DNA of 64,000 nt, taken from Nissolia schottii. Its lineage: Eukaryota > Streptophyta > Magnoliopsida > Fabales > Fabaceae. The stretch lies in the NCBI GenBank assembly GCA_003254905.1, contig QANU01087054.1, positions 3,292 through 67,291 on the forward strand, written 5' to 3'. Below the pieces are notes generated by a model, which worked only from the letters and a program-made list of their open reading frames with translations, searched no databases and was not told where the DNA came from. Shown here piece by piece: positions 43,113 through 56,745 of this stretch. Positions within the stretch are counted from its first letter, which is position 1. Each line of letters opens with the position of its first letter. A program made the position numbers and the translations under genes.

Positions 43113-46100
43113 TTACTGGTAGTACATCATTTGCTGTGCAGCAGCAACATTCTGGAACCCACCATCATAGATTGCCTGGCTTGCTCCAATTGCTGCCTGT
43201 TTAAGAGGGTGCTGCCCTTGGGCATGCATCAAGGCATGGACACCGCCCATCTTGCTCATTGCTAGCTGTCGCTCGTAGGCCAAAAGATCAGTTGCAGAGA
43301 GGCCTGGCAGAGATGCAGCAGCAGGTGGAGGAAGCGGGTTTGAAGCAGTTCCAGATGGAGTGGGCTTGCTCCCCCAAGAGCACTATTTTTTGACATAATG
43401 GCAATGATTAGCATCGAAGCCAACAAATGCCTAAATTAAAAATTAAATTAAATGCATAGAAGAATTATATTAAGATCTAAGATTACAGAGATTTAGAAGC
43501 GCAAGAGAAACTCTTCACGAAAAGAAAAGATAACAAAAAAGCAAAACATTTAAAAAAAATTCAAATCAAGCTCTCCAATCTCTCATCAAAGTCAACAAAT
43601 GGCCTAATTAAAAACTAAAATTTTATGACTTGAACTGGACGCTTTTTTGGGGGATAAAAGAATTATATTAAGATGAAGGAAGATTACAAAGATTTAGGAC
43701 GACAAGCGATTCTTTTTGCAAAAATAAACTATAACAAACATAAAATAATCAAAGCTCCCAATCTCTCAACATATATCGGGGAGAGCAATCCTCTACAAGG
43801 ATCATGATCTTTACCCCAAATGGAGGTGGTTCTTATACCATAGGACTCGCTTGTTCAAAAAAATATCATTAAAATGCGGGAATAATGCTCACCAAATACA
43901 CCATCATTTTTCCAAATCCAGCAAAACTAATCAACAATGAACTATCCAAATTTCCAGGAACTCTCACCAACAATATCAAACAGAAATCCATATAAATTCA
44001 GCCACAGGGCGATGCAAAAATTGGTATGAAACAGACTCAACTCAACTCACATCACACATAAAACACACATCACGGGAGGTGTATGAAAGGTGGATAAGCA
44101 AAGGTTAAGTTAAAGGAGTAGTCTCCTAACCAATGGTCCTCCCAAAAGGGGACACGAGAACCATTACCTAACTTCAGGGAAAGCATAGATTTAAAGGTAG
44201 TATAACCTTGAGAGATGAATTTCTAAGGGCAAGAATGAGAAGATTGGGCAACTATTTTATCGCCCCACCCATTTCCTGGCCACACTTACCCCGTAACCCA
44301 ATGCCATAAGGAGTGTGGATCCAAATGAAAACACCAAAGCCATTTTAATTACTTGCCAAGGCAATGTTTTACGCTGCCAAATCCCCAAGACCCAATCCCC
44401 TTCCCTCCTTGGATAAATCACATCTCCCAACTCACTTGAAGATCATGACTCACATCTAAAGCACCTCACCACAAAATTCTCTCACAATCTTTTCAATAGT
44501 GTTGGTCATCCCCACTAGTATAGAAAATAAACATAAGTACAGTTGTATACTAGAGAGGCAAGTATAAATGAGGGTGACCAGACTGCATAAAGAAAAATGT
44601 CCCTTTCCAATTATCAAGCCACTTAGAAATCTTTTTAACAACAGGATCCCAAAAGACAACAAATCTGGGATTACAGCCCAAAAGAACACCCACGTAAATA
44701 ATGGGTCACTCCAACATATTACAACCTGCCAAATTAGCAAAAGAAGATAGTGCACAAGTCTCCAAATTAAAGCCAACTAGCCTGCTTTTGGACATGTTAA
44801 TCTTCAACACAGAAGATAACTCGAAGATCTTAAAAGAGAGGGCATTCATAGAATGGCCCATTAATTTAAACAAAAGTTCTTTACTGTTAATGGTTATCCA
44901 TTATGACGTGTGAAGTCCCTCCAAGATTCCAACTCTTGGAGGATCAAGTTGGTTTGATACTTTTATTGATGATTGCACAAGGACGAATTTGTTATGGTTA
45001 ATGAAGTCCAAAAATGAAGTGAACTTGTTATTTCAGAAATTTCGTATAATGGTGTTATTTCAGAAGTTTCATAAAAATATAATGCACACATTCAGGTTCT
45101 TCAAAGTCACAAGAGGGAAATATCAAATTTATGAACTTCCAACAGCTTTTGAAGCAGAGTTATTAATCTCAACAAAGAAGATCAACTTTGATACAATCTC
45201 AACCAACTTGAAAAAAATCCAATAGTGAATCCACCAGGACCTAGGGTCTTGAATGATTCCAAACTCCAAATTGCCCTCTTGATCTCGTTTTCATCGAAGG
45301 GTCTTTCAAGAAAAGAAGCCTTTCCATGAGAGATAACACACCAATTTGGGCCTTTCCAAGAAAGTTCTTGAAAAGTTCTCAATATACAAATGCTTGTGGA
45401 ACTTTGTGATCTCTTAAAAAATAAAACCACTGTTTGTAATAAGTTGAACATCTCCAATTTCCAGCTATTAGATCAAGCTTTTTGACTTTCTCCTTATTGC
45501 CACTTCATGCAGTAACTTAGGAATTCACATCCCCTTCCTTATCCCATCTAAACTTGATCTTTGGCTTCCAACTAGCTAAATTTTTCAACAAAACCTCACT
45601 CATGCAACAAAGAGACCTTCGTACGTCCTTCACGAGAAATAATACCTTCCATGTCCAGTCAGTCCATGGGCTCAATTTAAGAATTTCTTCATTTTTATAT
45701 GAATATCATCAAACAACCCCCCCCCCATTCCAACCTTTCAACTTATCTATAGGGCATTTTAACTTGTTAAATCCTTCCCAACCTTGAACTTTGGTCTTAT
45801 CCCATACATCTCACAAAAGGAATAAACGAACTGATAAAACTACATATTCTCAAATTTGAAAGGTGTTGGGCCCCATTTCATCATACAAGACTCCAAAACA
45901 ACCTACAAATGCTTGTAAAAATTAGTGATCTCTTCAAAAATAACACCATTATTTGTAACAAGTTGAACATCTCCAATGTCCCAACTCATTGATCAAGCTT
46001 TTCCTCTTTCTCCCTGTTGCCACTAAGTGCAATAACTTAGAATTCACATTCCCTTCCTCATCCTGTCTAACCTTGATCTTTTGCCTCCAACTAGCTATTT

Positions 46101-49100
46101 CTTTCAGCAAAACCTCACTCATTCAACAAAGAGACCCTCTCATCTCCTTCACCAGAAATAAGACCTTCAATTGTCCAGCCCAAACTATCCACGGGCTTTA
46201 TTTAAGAATTTCTTCTTTTCTTATACCAATATCATCAAACACCCCCTGTTCCAACTTTTCAACTTTTCTGTAAGGCATTTTAACATTTCATTAACCTTGA
46301 ATCCTTCCCAACCTTGAAATCTGGTCTTATCCCCTAGAAAGCTACAAATTCCCAAATTTGGAAGGTGCTGGGTCCCGTTTTACCATACAAGACTCCAAAA
46401 CAATTTGTAAGAACTGGTATCTATAATAATTAATGGCTGAATAATCCTTATTATTATTGATGAACAGTACCCGAATTCCAGAGGGGAATACGGTTTGTAG
46501 TACAGAGAAATAATAGCAATATAGCAGAGAATATTTGCCTGGGAATTAAGGATCCCTTGGTCCCCTAAGGTTCTGGCCAAATTTCTGAATGCTGTCCCCT
46601 TCACCTTCGGTTCCCTCAAATATCCTTAATGAGAGATAATTATGGCTAATTTATTTCTATTCTTTCCTAATAAAACGCAACAACAATTGCTCCCCTGATT
46701 TGCTCCTGAAATCGGTGCAAATCAGAATTACAAGCCCTCCCCTGATTTGCTCACAAATCAGAATCTGTCCTGAATAATTCCCTAATTCTTTCCCTTCCTG
46801 GAATAGTGGAACGGAAATGGCATGATTCTCTTTCCTTTATTGGTGGAAATCGAATCATTCTCTGCAGGGTCCGTAACACAATTGTACAGTGATTAGACAC
46901 CGATCAAGAAGGCTTACTCCCATGCATTAAGGAAGAGGAATCTAACCAAGAAGAGATTGTGTGACCTCTTGACTGACCAAGTGAAGTTTGCATTTGAAAG
47001 GGGTGAGTTCTTCAACTACAATCCTGAATGAAAGCATCAAAACTAAGCATACTAGCAGTAATCCTTGCTCCACCAAGCTTCTCATTTGGGAACCTCACAG
47101 CATTAAAATACCCTCCTACACATCAAGAGGGAGAGCAAAAGCCACAAACAAAGCTTAGTTCTTTCTCAAAAAGAGGGCCATATACTAAGTACACTGCCAC
47201 TTAACCTTACCATAGAACTCAAAGCACCGAGGGAGAAATGAACCACTAAGAGAATCTACCTTCTCTGCTACACTTGTGTCCCAAATCAACATCATTCACA
47301 CTCCGGAAGAATGAAGAAAGGCATAATCCTCACGTCTAGATTTCTAAATTTCTGTCAGAAATTCTAAATTTTCCAATTTTAAATTACTAGTGCATAACTA
47401 TCTCCGTATTTTCTTCCAAACTATTGCCAAAGTAAAACATAACTCACTCAGAGTTCATGGTAATGAAAGGAAATGAAAAGGGAAAAAAAAGGGGGGGGGG
47501 CGTAGTTCAACAAAAATAAAATGTACAGTACAATAAAAGTATATTGAGCATTAAAGCTTGTTCAGTTGCAGTAAGCACAAGAAAATTTGTTTCAAAGTTC
47601 TGAATTAAAAAATAAGATAAAACAAAATATTTGTAGATTCCAAAACCAAATTCTTGTAATCAAAGCAGGAGGAAAATAAAACTTAAAAAAAGGTCTACAC
47701 ACCTTAATTTGTTTGCCACAGAGAATGGATTGGGTATTCCCCATTTGGATCGCCAGAGCTGCTTCAGCATGAGTACTGTATCTAACAAAACCAAACCCTT
47801 TATCGCGCTGAACACGGACCTCCTCTATCACTCCAGCCCCAAGAGCATGGAAGTGGCGATGGAGATCAATCTGTGTTACCTGCAGAATCAACAAAAAGAA
47901 CAATGATTAAAATGACCAGCAATTTCTGCCTAACACAGACCCACAGATCACAAACACACAATTTGCTAAATGGACAGAAAAATCAAGAAGCTAAAATATC
48001 CCTACATCTAACCCAGTTGGCAAAAAAAGAATAAAACAAGTTAAAGGAGATACACTGCCAGTCTAAGTAATGCAACAAATGGCTTTGGACCAAAATATTG
48101 ATTGGATAACATTTAATAAGGTTAATTTTTCAATAAAAATGTGGAGGGGTTTTTCCTAGAACCCTGGATCAGTTTTTGTTAGTTCGCTTTGTCAGCTTTG
48201 GGAGAAGGAAGGAAGCCAAATCCTTGTGGCAATGTGCAGTTAGTGCCACTATTTAGTGCATTTGGTTAGAGCATAACTCTAGCATTTTTAATGGCAAATA
48301 TTTTGACACGCAGGTTCTTTGGGGTAAGATTAAAAAAGGTTGGCCTCCATATGGTGTCAAGCTCATGATCTCTTCAAAAGGATCTCCCTCTCAAATATGT
48401 TGAGATTGAAGTGCTTCAATTGTTTGATGTTCTTAGTTTTCTTTCGATACTGTTTAGAGGATTTCCTGTCCTCTAATACCCTTGTAGTGTCCTATTCTTA
48501 ATGAAATTCTTCTTTTATCTAGGAAAAAAAAAAGGTATAAGATGAAGTAGATTCTGCGGCTGAAAATCAGGTGGGTCTACAGGTTGAAGATATGCAAAAC
48601 AGAAATTTCATGCGTTTAACTGGGGCAAAATATAAACTTTAATAGATTAAATAAGGAGAAAATAGAAATGCCACTCATTAAGCGAGGACAAAAGGGTAAT
48701 TTAGCTTAAGAGAGGAACAAATAGGGTTTTTCTAAGTTTCAAAGATGGCCCGACAGTTTTCTAGTCATCCCCTAGAGTAACGGCCATGAAGGGGCAAAAG
48801 CAGCAGCAATTCACCGCAGTTAGCAGCCACAATGGTGATACAAGGCGGAGAGTTAACTCTATTGTGAGCTCCTCCTGCTCAGAGACACATCGTTGCAATA
48901 GCACCATGAACCCCCGTGCGTAAACTACTCTTAACAATTACAATATTTCAATGACAAAATTATATTTTATATACATTAACAATTGACCTTGAACCTTGCA
49001 ATTCACTTTCCATTTCTATTCATGATTCATGATATATGTTTTCCGATGTTTGGTTGAATCCCAATTTGACAACCATGGCTTTGTGGTTAAACTCAAAAAA

Positions 49101-52100
49101 AAAAAAAAAATACAAATACAAATAAAGATACTTTTGTACCTCTGAAGCAAGGTTACCCACATAAACCGTAGTATATTGAGGATTGCTCTCAGGAGCATCA
49201 CTGTTAGATGTCTCTTTACCATCTTCTGCACAAGCAAAGTAAAACTTGTTAGTCAATTGAATGTCATGTACTCCATCCATAAACTGAGAAAGCAGAATAC
49301 TTCACAAACAGAATAAATTTCAAAAGTCAAATTATCTAAATAAATCATTCTTGGGTCAAAGGAAAAAGATAGCAACAAAATATTTGAAAACATCGAGATC
49401 CTCCCCTAAATTAATAGTATACCCTAAATAGTGTTGAAATTGTAGAAAAATAAAAGAGGAGTCGAAGTGAAACAACTGTGTGATAGAAAATGCTTGGATT
49501 CTTAAGTGATTAACAATGACATCCAGTAGCATTATAAATGCATGACATATTTTCAAGAGATAGTCACTAATGACTAGCTACATCCTAAAAGCATAAGGGA
49601 ATGTTTGGCCTAAAAATTTTAAGGGAGACTAATTAGTCATCTTGAAATTCTAGAGGGACCTATTTGGGTTATTACTCGATAACAAAAAAAATAACATCAA
49701 AAGATCAAAGCTCTTCAATCTCTCAACAATGCAGAGATCTTACATAGCAGCGGAAAAAGTGATGTTGGAGAAATGAGATAGTGGTTTAAGGGTATGTTTG
49801 GATTGGCGGTGAGTAACAGGGTGGAACGTAAATAAAAAGAGTGGACTGGAGGCCAAGGGAAGTGAAGTAATTATTCCACTCAATTGTTTGGATATTTTAG
49901 CAATGGAGTTGAATAATTTTCCACTCCATTATTTGGATATTTCAATGGAATTGAATGCAATGATGATAATTATAAATTTTTTTTGGATAAAAGATGATAA
50001 TTATAATATTTTATTCCCATAATGCCCTTAAAACAAGTGAAAGGAAAAAATATCAATAAATATTGGAATGAGTAATAGGCAAATACTTGTAGGATTCTCC
50101 TCCAACCCCTCCAACTTGGAAGGCAACAAAAAATGAGGTTTTTGGCGGAATAGCTCCCTCGCTAACCACTCCACTCCATTGTTAAACCACCAATCCAAAC
50201 AATGAAGTTTATTAAATTTCCTTCGGCTCCATTCCACTCCACCCTTAACCACCAATCCAAACATACCCTAAGTGATTTAAGTCTAAGAAGAACGAAAATT
50301 AAAAAGGGTGGAGTTGAATGAAGGATATCGAGGGTCTTGATGGTCTGACATTATGCTTTACAAATAACAAAATTCCAAATTTTAGGAACTCATCAACAAA
50401 ATAGTGATGTCACAAGCCACGATGAATAGCACCGCATTGAATTTTGATACCATGTATTTGTAGAAAATAAAAGAGTAGGAGGAATGAAAGTGAAACTACT
50501 ATGTGTGATAGAAAATTCTGGGGTTCTTGGGTACTTAGAAATGACAACTAGAATATCTTTGTTTTGTGCTTCTGAAACATAACAAGACTAGGATCTAAGG
50601 AATGATGTTCCCATGAAGAGTGATCTTAACAAAGATGCATCTAAGCAGGTAGACTGATGAGAGCATCATCTCTGACAGCTCCCTCCTTTCTTTGCTAAGA
50701 AATCAACGCATGAATTGGCCTCTCTAAGAACATGCAATAGTGAAACATCCTACGTTCAGTGTAGAAGACTATGAATCTCAGTGATGGAGTGGTAGATATG
50801 GGTAGGTTGAACAAATGTTGAGACAAGCTGTACTGCCTTCACAGAGTATGATTTGCAATAAACACTTCTGAAACCATTCTCCCAAGCCACCCATAATGAA
50901 CAGCAAGGACTAGTAGTAAATTCCAAACTCCCAATAGAGCCTAGAAAACTCTCAATCCAACGTCCATCATCCCCCCTCAGAACGTCACCAAACCAAGCAA
51001 GGTCAGGATTGTCAAAAGAACTGCCATTGACCTTGATGAACCCCAGCGACAGCCACAACCACTAGACGAGATGAGGAGAGTACCATGGCAGAGGGCAGTG
51101 AGAAGATCCTGAAGGATAAGATAACAAATCAACAAATCTTGCCCTAGTAACATGTTTGAACTCAATGCTTACTCATTTTTGTCTTCGGGTCCACCATAAA
51201 ATCATACATTTGAGCTCCACATCAGTAAACTAGGCAAAATTCTTGAGCCATCTTTTATGATCACTTACCAGGAAGAACTCCTCATTCATACCAAAGTGTT
51301 AACAAATCTCCTTAGCCTTTCCACATACATGGCATATTTTTGCCAGAAGTGTTATTAAGCCCAAAATAATTCTCGTGCAAGTGAAACAAAAGCTAAACAA
51401 CCAATCAGGGAAAAGATACCTGGGTAGTTTAGGAAAGAGAAATTGTCATGCAAACCAAAACGCAGGATTTATTACACTACTTTTCACTTTCGTGTGTTGT
51501 TTTCCCGAAAATTACTTCAGGCCATCAGAATTTTTAATTTTCAAGACATAGGAATTAATGATTAATTATTTCCTGAAAGCCTAAAATTTCTAATGCCACA
51601 TATTAAACACACAGCATAATACATTAGTCACATTTATTGTTTCTAACATGCAGAAGGAAAAAAATCTAAACATCACCATCATTAAGGAACAAAAGCCATG
51701 TTTACTGACTGCATAATATATTAGTCATTAGTCATGTTTACTATTTCTAAAAAATTATAAAAAAAATAAATAATAAATAAATATATAAATAAAGCTCCAT
51801 CATTGTCTAAATTTAAGGAACAAAGCAATAAATTACTCACCAGATGAACCATTAGTTGGTTCAACCACAATTTTGGTGTCTGAATTTTGCTTCTCTTCAT
51901 TGCCAGCGGCACCTTTTGTTGCCCAGTTGCAGCGTATTTGCCTACTTCCAAGCCACTTACCTTAAAGACAGGTAGCACAGTAAATTTACCAGGCAGAAAT
52001 ACAAGACACAAAACAGCACGGCATCAACTCCACAGTGCATTTACAACGAGTGATTGTTCTAAGAAAGTTTTAAATGAATATTTCCATTTTAAATCATGAA

Positions 52101-55100
52101 AGGAAGAACACCATAGAATGATAGGAAAGCAACATCAATTCACACAAATGAACCTGACCACAATATTCCTTCGAGTTGAGACATCAAATGGTGTGGGAAA
52201 TTACATTTGATCAAGGACAATCATTGGAGATTTAGCCCAAGTTGTATTAAGGAAAACGACAAGTGTCTTACCAGTTAAATCATTTATGGCACTTTGAGCA
52301 TCCTACAAAAAATAAATGAATAAATTAAGTTAAAGAAATCAAAATGAGCAATTTTAGACCAAAATCTGAAGATTTCAAATCTGAAAATGGGACCTGTTGA
52401 TTTCGGAATGAAACAAATCCAAACCCCCTCGAACGCCCAGTCTTTTGATCCCACATAACCCTTGCATCTCTAGAACCAGCAAATAGATAAAGTTGGTGAG
52501 CCATGCTAAGTAGCCAACTAGATTGTTAAGGATGTATCATCAAATTATCAAATGGGCTAGCAAAAACACATTTTTCATTTAAAATGCAGTGAGATTGCTC
52601 CTTTTTGAAATTCAGGAAATAATAGATGGCTGTTTACTTAAAGATCACAAGAGAATGAAGCTTACGAACAACTGGGGTAGACAGAAAAGCATGCAAACAG
52701 TGTAGCATCAGTAACCTCGGGACTGAGATCACCAACAAATATGTTGAAGTGACCTGCAAATTGAAAGAAGCATGATATATAATATCTTAGCCAAAAGTTT
52801 CCAAAGGATCAGAGAACTAGTTCAAACAAATATTTTAATTCTGAACAAACCTGATGTATCCTCTCTCTGACCACTAGCATATGCCCAGTTAACTTTGATA
52901 GGCTGCCCAAATCTGCAACACATCGAATTGAAATGGATATTTAAGTACAAATCCAAACCAAGCAATACACAACTGTAATGACTAGCACTTACAGATGCCT
53001 TCCATTGAGAGATAATATGGCAAGAGCAGCAGATCTGCGGTCAAAGTAGTGAATGAATCCATAGGATGACTGCATAACAGCAGAACAAAATGTCAAACAA
53101 ACAGCTCCACTTTCAGATAGTAATTTAAATTTTAAATCAATAAAATATACAACACACATATGTATGCAATTGATACCTTCTCCTTTCTAATAAGTTTACA
53201 ACCTTCAACCGGGCCTGTACCTGCAAAAACTTCTTGCAAAAGCGGCTCCGTTACTTGTGTATGGATGTTGCCCACATACCTGCATTTTCTCAAAGATAAA
53301 GAAGCTACAATTTTAAAAAAGAAGAGAAGAAACAAAAGAAATTAGAGGACAGGTAAAAGTTTTAGTCACAAAAGAAAGAAATAATATAGAGGTACATCTT
53401 AGAAGCATAGCGTAGGTTTTTAACCATAGAAAAATATTTACTTAACTTAAATACAAACAATCAGCAACTTAAATGTATTTAACACCAATCGTTAATTGAA
53501 AGAGAGTAATTAAAACATAAAAATAAAATAACAGCACCTAGGCATGTCTGCATCACAATCATAAAACAAAAAAAAAAACAAGATATATAAAATAAAAAGG
53601 TTAAAGGGAAAAAAAATGTCCAGACAAACACTCACACACTGCGGCAAGTACTTGGATCAAAACCAGGAGGCAGATTTCCACTTGGGATTGGTTCAATCTG
53701 CAAAAAGAAGATGTGAAAAAGAAAAGAAAAGAAAAGAAAAGAAAAGAAAAAAGGAAAGGAAAGGAAAACAAAGAAAAAAGGGACAAATCAAGATAAAAAA
53801 ATTGTTCTGTGTATACTAATACAGTAGCATAAAAAACATTTATTTGGGAGAATAAGGGGGGGAAGGGGGGGGGGGAGAAGAAGTTTTTCCTTACTATGCG
53901 CCTAAGCCTAACAGAAGTAGATTAGAATGAGATCAGTCCACCCAACACATACAAAATAAATAGCAAAATGCAAACTAAATTAAAATCGTAAGAAAAATAG
54001 AAAATAATCTAAACCAGACACATCAGATAATAAGATCAACATGAAATTAATTCTATGAATTCTGCTAGTTAAGCTATGCAGATTTCAATCCCATTTAAAC
54101 CTCCAAGAACATGAAAAAAAGACCATAAGTCAAAGTTACATATATTTTCATTGACTTAATCCTGCCAAATCATCCTGATCCTTGTACAAGCAAAACAAAA
54201 TGCAGGTTTTACTGCTCAGATTTCTGTTTAAGAGAGCACTTTTAATATTACATTCAAGACAACTATCAGTGAGATCGTTAAAATTATTCAACAATGTTTA
54301 TCCCTCTAAGCCAACGTACTTTTCATACTTAATTTGTTTATCATTAACATTTCAGATGGCCATAGAGACTGCATAAATAGTCACAAACTCTTATACAAGT
54401 GCTTACTATAGTACAATAATGAAGCCAAAAAAAGGAGGTGTGTCGTCCAACGAAAGGAGGAGGTTTCGGTCTCGAAAATTTGGTGTCTAAAAATATGGCC
54501 TTGGCAACTAAATGGCTTTGGCGCTTTCCTTTAGAGCCACACTCTCTATGGCATTAGATTATTAGGAGTAAGTATGGCTTGGACAAGAATGGTTGGGACG
54601 CTAAATATGCATCACTTGCCTCTCATTATAGCCCTTGGAAATTCATATCCCAAGGTTAGTCTACTTTCCAACCTTTACTTTCTTTGCAGGTGAGGAATGG
54701 TTCTCGTTTTAACTTTTGGGAGGCTAACTGGGTAGGGGCCACCTCTTTTTAGGTTTTCTTTCTCTCATCTATACCATCTTTCCACTTTACACAATGCCCC
54801 TATCCAAATCTTTTATAGTGGTCAAGACTCTTATTATTTCTTGGGATTTTCACTTTTTTAGAAATTTGAATAATAGAGAGGCTTCAGAGTTAGTTGTCCT
54901 TTTGGGTCTCCTTGAGTCAGTTAAATTGTCTTCCACCTCAGATAAAAGGTAGTGATCTCTAGATTTTACTGGATTGTTCACCTGCAAGTTTTTTTCCAAT
55001 TTCTAACTCACTCGTTGCTTTCCCCCTCTTTTCCCCTTGAGAACTCTATTTGGAAGTCCAAAGCTCCTTGTAAGGTCAAATCCTTTATCTAGACAGCTTT

Positions 55101-56745
55101 GCTTAATAGAATTAATACTAATGACATGTTACAAGTTCGAAGGCCTATTAAGAAGATCTCCCCCGGTGTGTGTTGTTGTGTATGGTGTATATTCAGAATC
55201 TGTTGCACACCTCTTTTTGCATTGTATAGCAGCTAACTTCTTGTGCAATAAGCTATTTGCGATATTTGGGGAATCTTGGGTGTGTCCTGCAAAACCCTAG
55301 ATACATTTTGCTGACTAGATTTGTGAAAAGAAGCTAACTGCTTGTGGCAATGTACAGTTTTTGCCACTATTTGGTGGATCTGGCTAGAACGCACCTCGTA
55401 AGTTTTTAATGACAATTTCTTTGACTTTCATGTATTGTGGGAGAAGATTAGGTGTTTATCATCTGTTTAGTGTAAAGCACACAATCTCTTTAAAGGATTC
55501 TCCCTCATAGATATTTTGAGAGATTGGAAAGCTTTACTCCATAGATAACTTTTGTATATTTTGGTTATGCTCTCTCTTGATAGAGGATCTCTTATCCTCT
55601 AGCTTAGTATACTGTCTTCTATTCTTAAATGAAATTCTTCTTTTATCCCAAAAAAAAAAAATAATAATGACATGTCAAAGGTTTTATCTTGATCCAGACA
55701 TGTCAAAGGTTTGTCCAAGCATCTCACATCACAACAGTTGTTAAATATTAAGCCTAAAAGGTTTCGCCTCCTAGTTCCTATGAATCCGGAATAGGCTTCA
55801 AGATAATTAAGAAAACTCTGTACTCCCTACTCCCACATCAACTCTCTTCCTCCACTTACGGTCACAAAAGAAGAAATGGTAACAAAAGGGACAAAAGAAG
55901 TTACGTTCGTAATAGTATATATTACCCTACATATATTAACGCATCTTCAAACTAAAAACTTAAGACACTCTGAGAGAGCTCATGGGTCGTGTGCCACTCT
56001 TGAAAAATGCCTCTTTGACAAGTGCACTTTACGAAGATGGAATGCCTTAAGCATCATTAGGTAGACATAGACATAGCGGTTGAGATTGTTAGATTTTAGA
56101 AAGAAAAAAAAAAATTTCTAGCAAATGCCTTATAAATAGAAAAGTAGAATCGAAGCACATTGAAGTCTACTATCCTTCACAAATACATAAAATTATTGCG
56201 AAAAAATGCATCTAAGATTTTCAGCTTAAAAAAAAAGGAAAAAAAACCACCCTTCTACGCCAATGCAAAACCATAACACACGGCGAGGTGCACAATGTTA
56301 CAATCTAACTTCAAAGTTGAATTTCACCACACGATCAAACACCAAAACAGAAAGATATACAACAGATATCAACCACGAACAAGCAAATAAAAAAATCGTA
56401 GAAATAATGCAAAAACAATTTTCCTAAACCCTAATTTCCCCAGAAAAGAAAAAAAACCAACCGCACAACTTGCCACGTGTAAAAGAAATCCACACCAGCA
56501 GCAAACCCTAGCCGTTACAGCCAATCCCTTCCGGGAAAATGGCGAAAATCGAAGATCGACTCGGCTGAAGGAAAAGAAAAGAGAAAAATAACGAAGCAAC
56601 AACCGGAGACGGAGAGAGAAAGGTGAGTTGGGCCAACCTGAGGAGGAGCGAGGAGGCCAGGGTGGTAGAGAGACTGTTGTTGGAGAAGAGCTTGCTGCAT
56701 CAGAGCTTGCTGTTGTTGCTGCTGCTTCAGCCTGGGATTCTGCAT
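43113..56745 (-). CDS. UBP1: oligouridylate-binding protein, UBP1 family, three RRM domains
   Basis: Twelve coding exons: 56745-56638, 53697-53636, 53279-53177, 53069-52993, 52912-52851, 52753-52666, 52469-52394, 52302-52272, 51960-51841, 49225-49140, 47879-47703 and 43382-43113 (stop TAA). All introns are GT-AG, phases agree, and the total is 419 codons, the usual length. The start MQNPRLKQQ with a Gln-rich leader and [10 protein letters not shown] is typical. RRM1 has RNP2 VYVGNI (57-62) and RNP1 near 91-98; RRM2 has IFVGDL (142-147) and RGFGFVSF (181-188); RRM3 has VYVGNL (263-268) and KGFGFVRY (298-305). The tail ends in MMYYQ. UBP1 proteins, relatives of TIA-1, bind U-rich RNA in the nucleus, influence intron splicing and mRNA stability, and join stress granules. 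No defect seen, so it is probably functional. Introns 1, 9 and 11 are very long because of transposon insertions. Confidence 0.95.
45388..46400 (-). repeat. tandem duplication of about 500 bp within the LINE
   Basis: Two head-to-tail copies, about 45388-45895 and 45896-46400. Both contain AGTTGAACATCTCCAAT, GCAAAACCTCACTCAT-type and AACTTTTC/TTATCT stretches in the same order, diverged by roughly 10-15 percent. The left copy has a C-run at 45717-45726. Confidence 0.7.
46410..46878. mobile_element. unclassified insertion in the LINE
   Basis: Foreign to the LINE reading and flanked by CAATTTGTA (46401-46409) and CAATTGTA (46879-46886). Ends resemble an inverted LTR (ACTGGTATCT on the left, GGTCCGTAACA on the right), and a CTCCCCTGATTTGCTC motif occurs twice. 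Could be a small solo LTR or TRIM; no domain. Confidence 0.4.
48140..48535 (+). mobile_element. 5'-truncated LINE 3' end in intron 10
   Basis: Reads as the terminal part of LINE ORF2 ([17 protein letters not shown]-like), a short 3' UTR with TTAATGAAATTCTTCTTTTAT and a poly-A run at 48524-48533. Opposite in strand to the gene. No clear target duplication. Confidence 0.7.
49790..50268. mobile_element. Tourist-like MITE (PIF/Harbinger), TSD TAA, intron 9
   Basis: 479 bp with terminal inverted repeats GGGTATGTTTGGATTGG at both ends and TAA at 49787-49789 and 50269-50271. A three-base TAA duplication with GG...TGTTTGG ends is typical of Tourist elements. A second internal copy of CCACCAATCCAAAC lies near 50187. 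No coding capacity. Confidence 0.85.
50640..51470 (-). pseudogene. RNase H-like (LINE tail) remnant in intron 9
   Basis: Minus-strand reading shows [40 protein letters not shown] and [15 protein letters not shown], the order of an RNase H-like domain found at the end of plant LINE polyproteins. Stops interrupt it and some catalytic acids are lost. Left and right limits uncertain. Confidence 0.65.
53715..53752. repeat. (GAAAA)n microsatellite
   Basis: Six to seven GAAAA units inside intron 1, just beyond the polypyrimidine side of exon 2's acceptor. On the transcript it is a (TTTTC)n run, a pyrimidine-rich stretch that may strengthen the acceptor. Confidence 0.9.
54423..55660 (+). mobile_element. 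5'-truncated LINE in intron 1, TSD AATAATGA
   Basis: About 1.24 kb, opposite to the gene: [36 protein letters not shown], zinc-finger-like reverse transcriptase tail, [11 protein letters not shown], then a 3' UTR with AATGAAATTCTTCTTTTATCC and a poly-A run at 55650-55662. AATAATGA occurs at 54415-54422 and 55663-55670. Several stops; dead. Confidence 0.8.

Larger units (their letters stand above)
43643..47350 (-). mobile_element. degenerate LINE in intron 11
   Basis: Same strand as the host gene. From right to left: endonuclease-like sequence ([16 protein letters not shown] near 47040-47120), the segment before the reverse transcriptase (duplicated, see below), reverse transcriptase blocks ([11 protein letters not shown] and the [10 protein letters not shown] box at 45182-45330), a later region with [10 protein letters not shown] near 44110-44160, and a tail ending TTTTATCCCCC plus an A-run at 43643. 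Many stops. Interrupted at 46410-46878. Boundaries are approximate. Confidence 0.75.

Noticed and set aside
47592-47903. 103-codon frame as a stand-alone RNA-binding protein
   Set aside because: Only 47703-47879 is exon (RRM3 of the UBP1-like gene); the rest of the frame is intron read-through.
51721-52011. 96-codon minus-strand frame in the gene
   Set aside because: It is an off-frame reading of exon 9 plus neighbouring intron.
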